From Litomosoides sigmodontis (taxonomy: Eukaryota; Nematoda; Chromadorea; Rhabditida; Onchocercidae), in NCBI GenBank assembly GCA_963070105.1, contig OY718806.1, positions 10,504,190-10,568,189 of the forward strand: a stretch of DNA of 64,000 nt, given 5' to 3'. Of this stretch, positions 59,601 to 64,000 are shown piece by piece. Both the position numbers and the translations under genes were made by a program. Under the pieces are notes generated by a model, which worked only from the letters and a program-made list of their open reading frames with translations, had not been told where the DNA came from and did no database searches. How positions within the stretch are numbered: the stretch's first letter is position 1; every line of letters begins with the position of its first letter.

Positions 59601-62600
59601 CTTTCTTCGACCTTATAATTCTAAATGTTCAAATTTACATAACAGCATCAATTTTTTTATCGCCATTCTACATCTACTTAAAAAGTCATATGATCCCCCA
59701 CATATTACACATAATTTGTAAGCAGAAACCTGTGCTTTCTTAGCCGCAAGGATTACTTGCTGTTGATGTTTTAACTGCTGCTGCGATCGATGCAGCTCCT
59801 TCTGCAATTCCTCAATTTTTCGTTGCTGAAATCGCAACATTTCCTCATGAATTGATAGTGTTGTTGCAGACAACCTGTGAAAATAAAAAAGTTTTTTAGA
59901 GAATTATATCAAACAAAATTTCCATCATAATGCAAAATATCTCCATCCCAGATAGGATGGATTAAGCAAAAGAAATCATCTTTGTTAAATGCGTTTGTTA
60001 CGTACACTCAACTAATCCAGGGAATTATTCAAAATAAAAACAAAAGTTTTCAAATTAAATCAAGGCATCTTCGACTGAAGTAAATTGAAAAAAAAAAACT
60101 TACAGGGCACTCGTGTCACTTGGATCAAGATGTGTGGGATACTTCTTCACGGCTATCTTCTCAGCATTATTTAATGGCGATGGAATGTCTGGTGAACTAC
60201 CACTTGCCGAATCCGCCATGATGGGAGAGGAATGAGGCTGCACAGACTGCAGCGGTGGACACAACGCATTTTGTGACACTGCCGTTCCATCCTGAATGTA
60301 CTTCTTAATTTTCAATCGGACATTTCCGTATTTCGATATCATGCACAAAAAACACAATAGTGTAATTATAATTATGCCACTAAATTTATGTAAGTAATAG
60401 ACCGTTAACATTGAACAAACAATTCCGCACTACGCTTCCTCTTGGCGATATTTGGAAAATGTCCTTTGCACCTTCGAATGCTATTTGCTAACTGTTCAAA
60501 AATATTGGCTAATATCAGTGATTAGTTACAGGCACCTGTGTTATTCATCCACCTCTTAACTACTTTTTACGACGATAATTTTTCCACCCAACTTTACATA
60601 GCTTTCAAAAAAGCCAAAAATAAGTCATTCAGTAATTCAGTACATTGTTATTCGACAACATTTGTGGGTCCGCACTTACATATACTATTCATATTATTCC
60701 CAGGTAATATCTTCTCCCTCGATTCTCAGCAAAAGACGTGAGAGTTGGAGACGTAATTTAAACAAACGAAATGTACTAAGTTTTTTCTGACATATACCTT
60801 CTTCTCAAAATAGCAAATTCGTGAAGTAATGAGAGCTTTGATAATCTAATAAGCAAAAGGATAAGCAAAAGGGTCCTCGTCTATTTTACCTCAAAAATTT
60901 CAATATACTTCCTTTTTTACATTTATTCCACTTTATAAAAATGAATTTTAAAAGCTTATGATACGCTACATTCAGTGAATCTATTGCGAACATTGGAGAT
61001 GACTACTGGTCGACTGCATTCATCAGGAAATACTTTCCCAATATTGACCATTTGTTGTCAGTTTCATGTCATAGTAAAAAAGGTATTGCAGCACTTCGCA
61101 TAAACAGTACTTTCAAATCACCCACAACAACATTCACCTATCATAAATAGTGGTTACCTTTGAACTACATCGTGCAGCGTTATTACATATAAGAAACTGG
61201 CTTTGTTGCTTTGCAGTAGTACAACATGTGGTCACTCCAGTTCCAGCATGCTGAATTTCTGCTTGTGTCTGCTGTTGCTGCTGAATGCTACGTGATGGCG
61301 TTCCAGTCACTTGATGTGATGTCCCTGGTGCACGTTGATCCGGTGAAATGGTAGATCGAGACAAATTACAACTAAGAAATGCATCCCCTGGTGTCGTGGC
61401 TTTTATCGACTCCGTTTGCTGCTGTTCATAATGATGCTCTCCAGTCTGATACGAATGAATAACGTCAGAAGATTGCTGCTGCAACTGTTCAACAGAACAG
61501 GCTCGCACCAATGTGAACTGAAAATAAGTTTGAGAATAAAAGGAGAAATGGTATCAACTGGAAATTTCAATGCTATAAAAACCATCCTCAGGTTCCTCAT
61601 TTATATTCCTAAAAAGCTCCTTTGAACGAAGCAAAGATTCTGAAAATTTGAAAAACACATTAATATACCTGTCCACCTGAACCAAGCTGTGCAAAACTAA
61701 AAGTAGGTTCTGCTTGCCCTTGCTGCACCACATCATGTGTCGCTTCTGTAGTAGTTGAAAATTGCTGCCGCGGCCGAACACCTGTAGATTGAGTTGTGGT
61801 ACCATTCAAGGTGATATTAGTAGTGAGTGGGTATTCCGATGACACACAACAACACTGAACACTATGTGGTACCGTCGCTGTTGCAACAACTGCACCACTG
61901 GCATTTACAAGCTGAAAACGAAAACTTTAACCAATAGGTTCTGACTCATGATTTATTAAATCGTGAATAAGGATTGCTTATAATCATTTAATGCTGCATG
62001 TCTACTAACAGTAACACATATATGATCGTACATTACAAAACTCGTATGTTATTTGCCAGTCAACAAATTTTACTCTCAAAAAGCAGCGCTAGCAGCAGCA
62101 ATACATGAATTTGAACCAAGCCTTAAAATCAAATTTCCGCTTAGCGATGAAGATGATCATATAAACTTTTATCCAAAGTAGGTAACAAAAAAATACATGC
62201 AAAACTTGGTGCTGGTGTTGTTGCGTAGGAGGCAACTGTACGACAAGAGAACGCTGCTGTGCTGATTGAGTCCGCTGTACCAAAGGCGAAATAGAGTGTT
62301 TGTGACCATAGTCACTAATAACATTGCTGATAGGAGGCAACCGATTTGCGTGTGTTGCGACATCAGGAGCTGGAGAGGAGACGGAAATGAAATCAGACGA
62401 TGGATCAGTTAACATAGTTCCACCGCAATGGTTTAAAATCGATTCCTCGTATGGTCTTAATCGTTCTAATAGTTGCGGCTTTGCACCGGAAACTGGCAAT
62501 TGACGCTTTTTGCACTCGTTTTTCAGATCTTGCACTCGATAGTCTGCAAGACGGGTTCTTGGCTTTTCATTATCACTCACAGAATTAACCATTCCGGAAG

Positions 62601-64000
62601 CTATTCCTGAATAATTTAAATTAGAATTGAAATATTGACAAGATAGTTGAGTTTCTTGCATTTGTCCAGATATAACCGACTGCACTCCGTTCTGAACACA
62701 GTCCGAACTAATTAGTGAACTTTTACCGGATGTTGCTATGCTGGGCGATGTTGTGGTTAATCTAGCACATTCATCTAGACAATGCCGTCCTTCCTCTTCC
62801 TGAAACCCACTTCCTTGATGCGTTTGAATGATAAAATTATACCACATTAAATTTGAATGATATAAAATTATATCACATCAGTTTGCTCACGTTACGTATT
62901 ATAAGAAAAATGAGTATGAAGCATTTGGCAACATTTTTAAAAGTAATGAAAATTTTTTTTTCAGTTACCCGTGCAGAACCGAAGGTTCGGGATTCCTCAA
63001 CTTCACGCTGCCATTGTAAAAACAACTGTTGTTGTTGAAGCAAAAGATCGTAGCTACTTTGCATTTCACGCGTATTCTCACTCTTCAAAAGAAAAAACAA
63101 CATCGGCCTGTTCAGGACACGAATATTTACTAGTGGAGGTGCATTTCGATCAATGTTCCCCTGCTGCTACATATAGCTCCAGTGATAAACATCTTTCAAC
63201 GAAATTCGTAAAACAGCTCGAAACCTTCATTACTGCCCAAATAAAGAGAATTCAAAAATATCACTTTCAAATCAAATTTAACAAAAAAACCCCACTGCAT
63301 TCTGTGTCACTTTATATTAACCAAAAGTTGGATATAAGTAATTTTCTGAATTTGTCCAAACATCGCTCAAATTTTTTTGCAAGTTTGCAAAAAAACAGAT
63401 GAACGTACCTGTCCATCAACATTTAATAATGATGTATTATCACTAACGTAAGAAACACCATGAGTCACCAGTGCATCATTTATAGTTTCCGCACTCTGAA
63501 GAAAGCAACTAATCAACAGAAAAATCAGAAGATGACAAAAACATTTCTAATGATGCAATACATCAAATGTAAAATGAGCGAAGTTAAAATTTACGATTAA
63601 TTTGTCAAGCCACACTTCTTAGACAATCTATTCTTATCCAAATATGCAATCAGTTCGGATAACCTACTACTGACTAAGTTACCTAAAAAAAACCCAAAAT
63701 ATGTTCTCATAATACCTGTAAAAATATAATAAATTTATATTTCTAATGAAACACATCCCAAACCACTTTTTGTTCTAATTTTTGTCACTAATAATTAATC
63801 CGTAAAGTAATGGACATACCTGGTATTCTGTAGTGGCAGAATCTTGTAATTTTAACTTCGATCGAGCATTTGATGATGGTGACGTTTGGTCATATGGTGT
63901 TCGATACTGTGAGCCTTTTTTACGAACTTTTGATTTGGCCAAACAGACATTTGGCACCTTTCTGTGATACGTACATGCAGATGTCGCGGATATTATCTCC
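56685..64000 (-). CDS. MRTF: myocardin-related transcription factor (5' end beyond window)
   Basis: Actin-regulated coactivator of serum response factor. Sixteen exons in view: 64000-63820 (open at the edge), 63495-63409, 63082-62969, 62799-62197, 61911-61669, 61517-61158, 60291-60104, 59874-59730, 59468-59319, 59076-58909, 58660-58383, 58300-58003, 57791-57611, 57385-57246, 57079-56981 and 56768-56685; about 1,105 residues. Family order is kept: basic region (KSKVRKKGSQYRTPYDQ), Gln-rich block (LLLQQQQLFLQWQ), SAP domain (62550-62446: LADYRVQDLKNECKKRQLPV then SGAKPQLLERL), leucine zipper in the 59874-59730 exon, and a C-terminal activation region with FDDLMDVL and final GMDWLDMMLPPPSPD. The actin-binding RPEL motifs would lie upstream, outside the window. 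The intron after 58383 begins GC; the exon at 57385 has a TAGCAG tandem acceptor. Several Gln- and Ser-rich linkers are present. Confidence 0.92.

Noticed and set aside
62971..63402. 143-codon plus-strand open frame
   Set aside because: Antisense to an MRTF exon and its intron; no independent evidence.

Overview
The window is nuclear DNA of a nematode. It is AT-rich and its genes are split by many short introns. One gene encodes a nematode-type DB module. Most start codons sit a few bases downstream of a splice-acceptor-like AG, as expected for spliced-leader trans-splicing. A clade III (spirurid or filarial-type) worm would fit, but nothing in the sequence proves the clade. All gene models below were joined by eye from both strands. 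Exon lengths were checked for frame, and each multi-exon model gives one continuous reading frame. Thirteen protein-coding genes with about 87 introns were built; one gene runs off the right edge.

Layout. 0.6-4.7 kb (-): unrecognised 302-aa protein. 8.0-8.7 kb (-): BLOC-1 subunit 2. 10.8-11.4 kb (-): LSM8. 14.5-15.9 kb (-): two-RRM hnRNP of the squid/SQD-1 type. 18.7-20.8 kb (-): PUSL1-like tRNA pseudouridine synthase. 21.5-25.9 kb (-): IMP dehydrogenase. 27.8-28.2 kb (-): BET1 SNARE. 29.2-33.4 kb (-): ribophorin I. 36.6-37.9 kb (+): secreted DB-module protein. 38.8-43.6 kb (-): ATP-dependent 6-phosphofructokinase. 47.0-48.6 kb (+): complex I subunit NDUFB10. 49.1-52.9 kb (-): C2H2 zinc-finger protein built from three copies of a composite unit. 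56.7-64.0 kb (-): myocardin-related transcription factor (MRTF), lacking its N-terminal RPEL region, which lies beyond the window.

The genes are mostly unrelated housekeeping functions: RNA processing, ER glycosylation and ER-Golgi traffic, purine synthesis, glycolysis, respiration, and actin-responsive transcription. Ribophorin I, BET1, IMPDH and PUSL1 lie head to tail on the minus strand and could be partly co-transcribed, although the gaps (0.7-1.9 kb) are wide for an operon. Intergenic stretches carry CA/TG, AT and TG-based repeats and no RNA gene or intact mobile element that I could recognise.

Points of most interest are three GC-AG introns, a set of unusual TTTTGAG 3' splice sites, the three-fold composite repeat in the zinc-finger protein, an in-frame possible exitron in the same gene, a tandem NAGNAG acceptor in MRTF, a possible short isoform of the DB-module gene, and an unrecognised 302-aa protein with an acidic tail.
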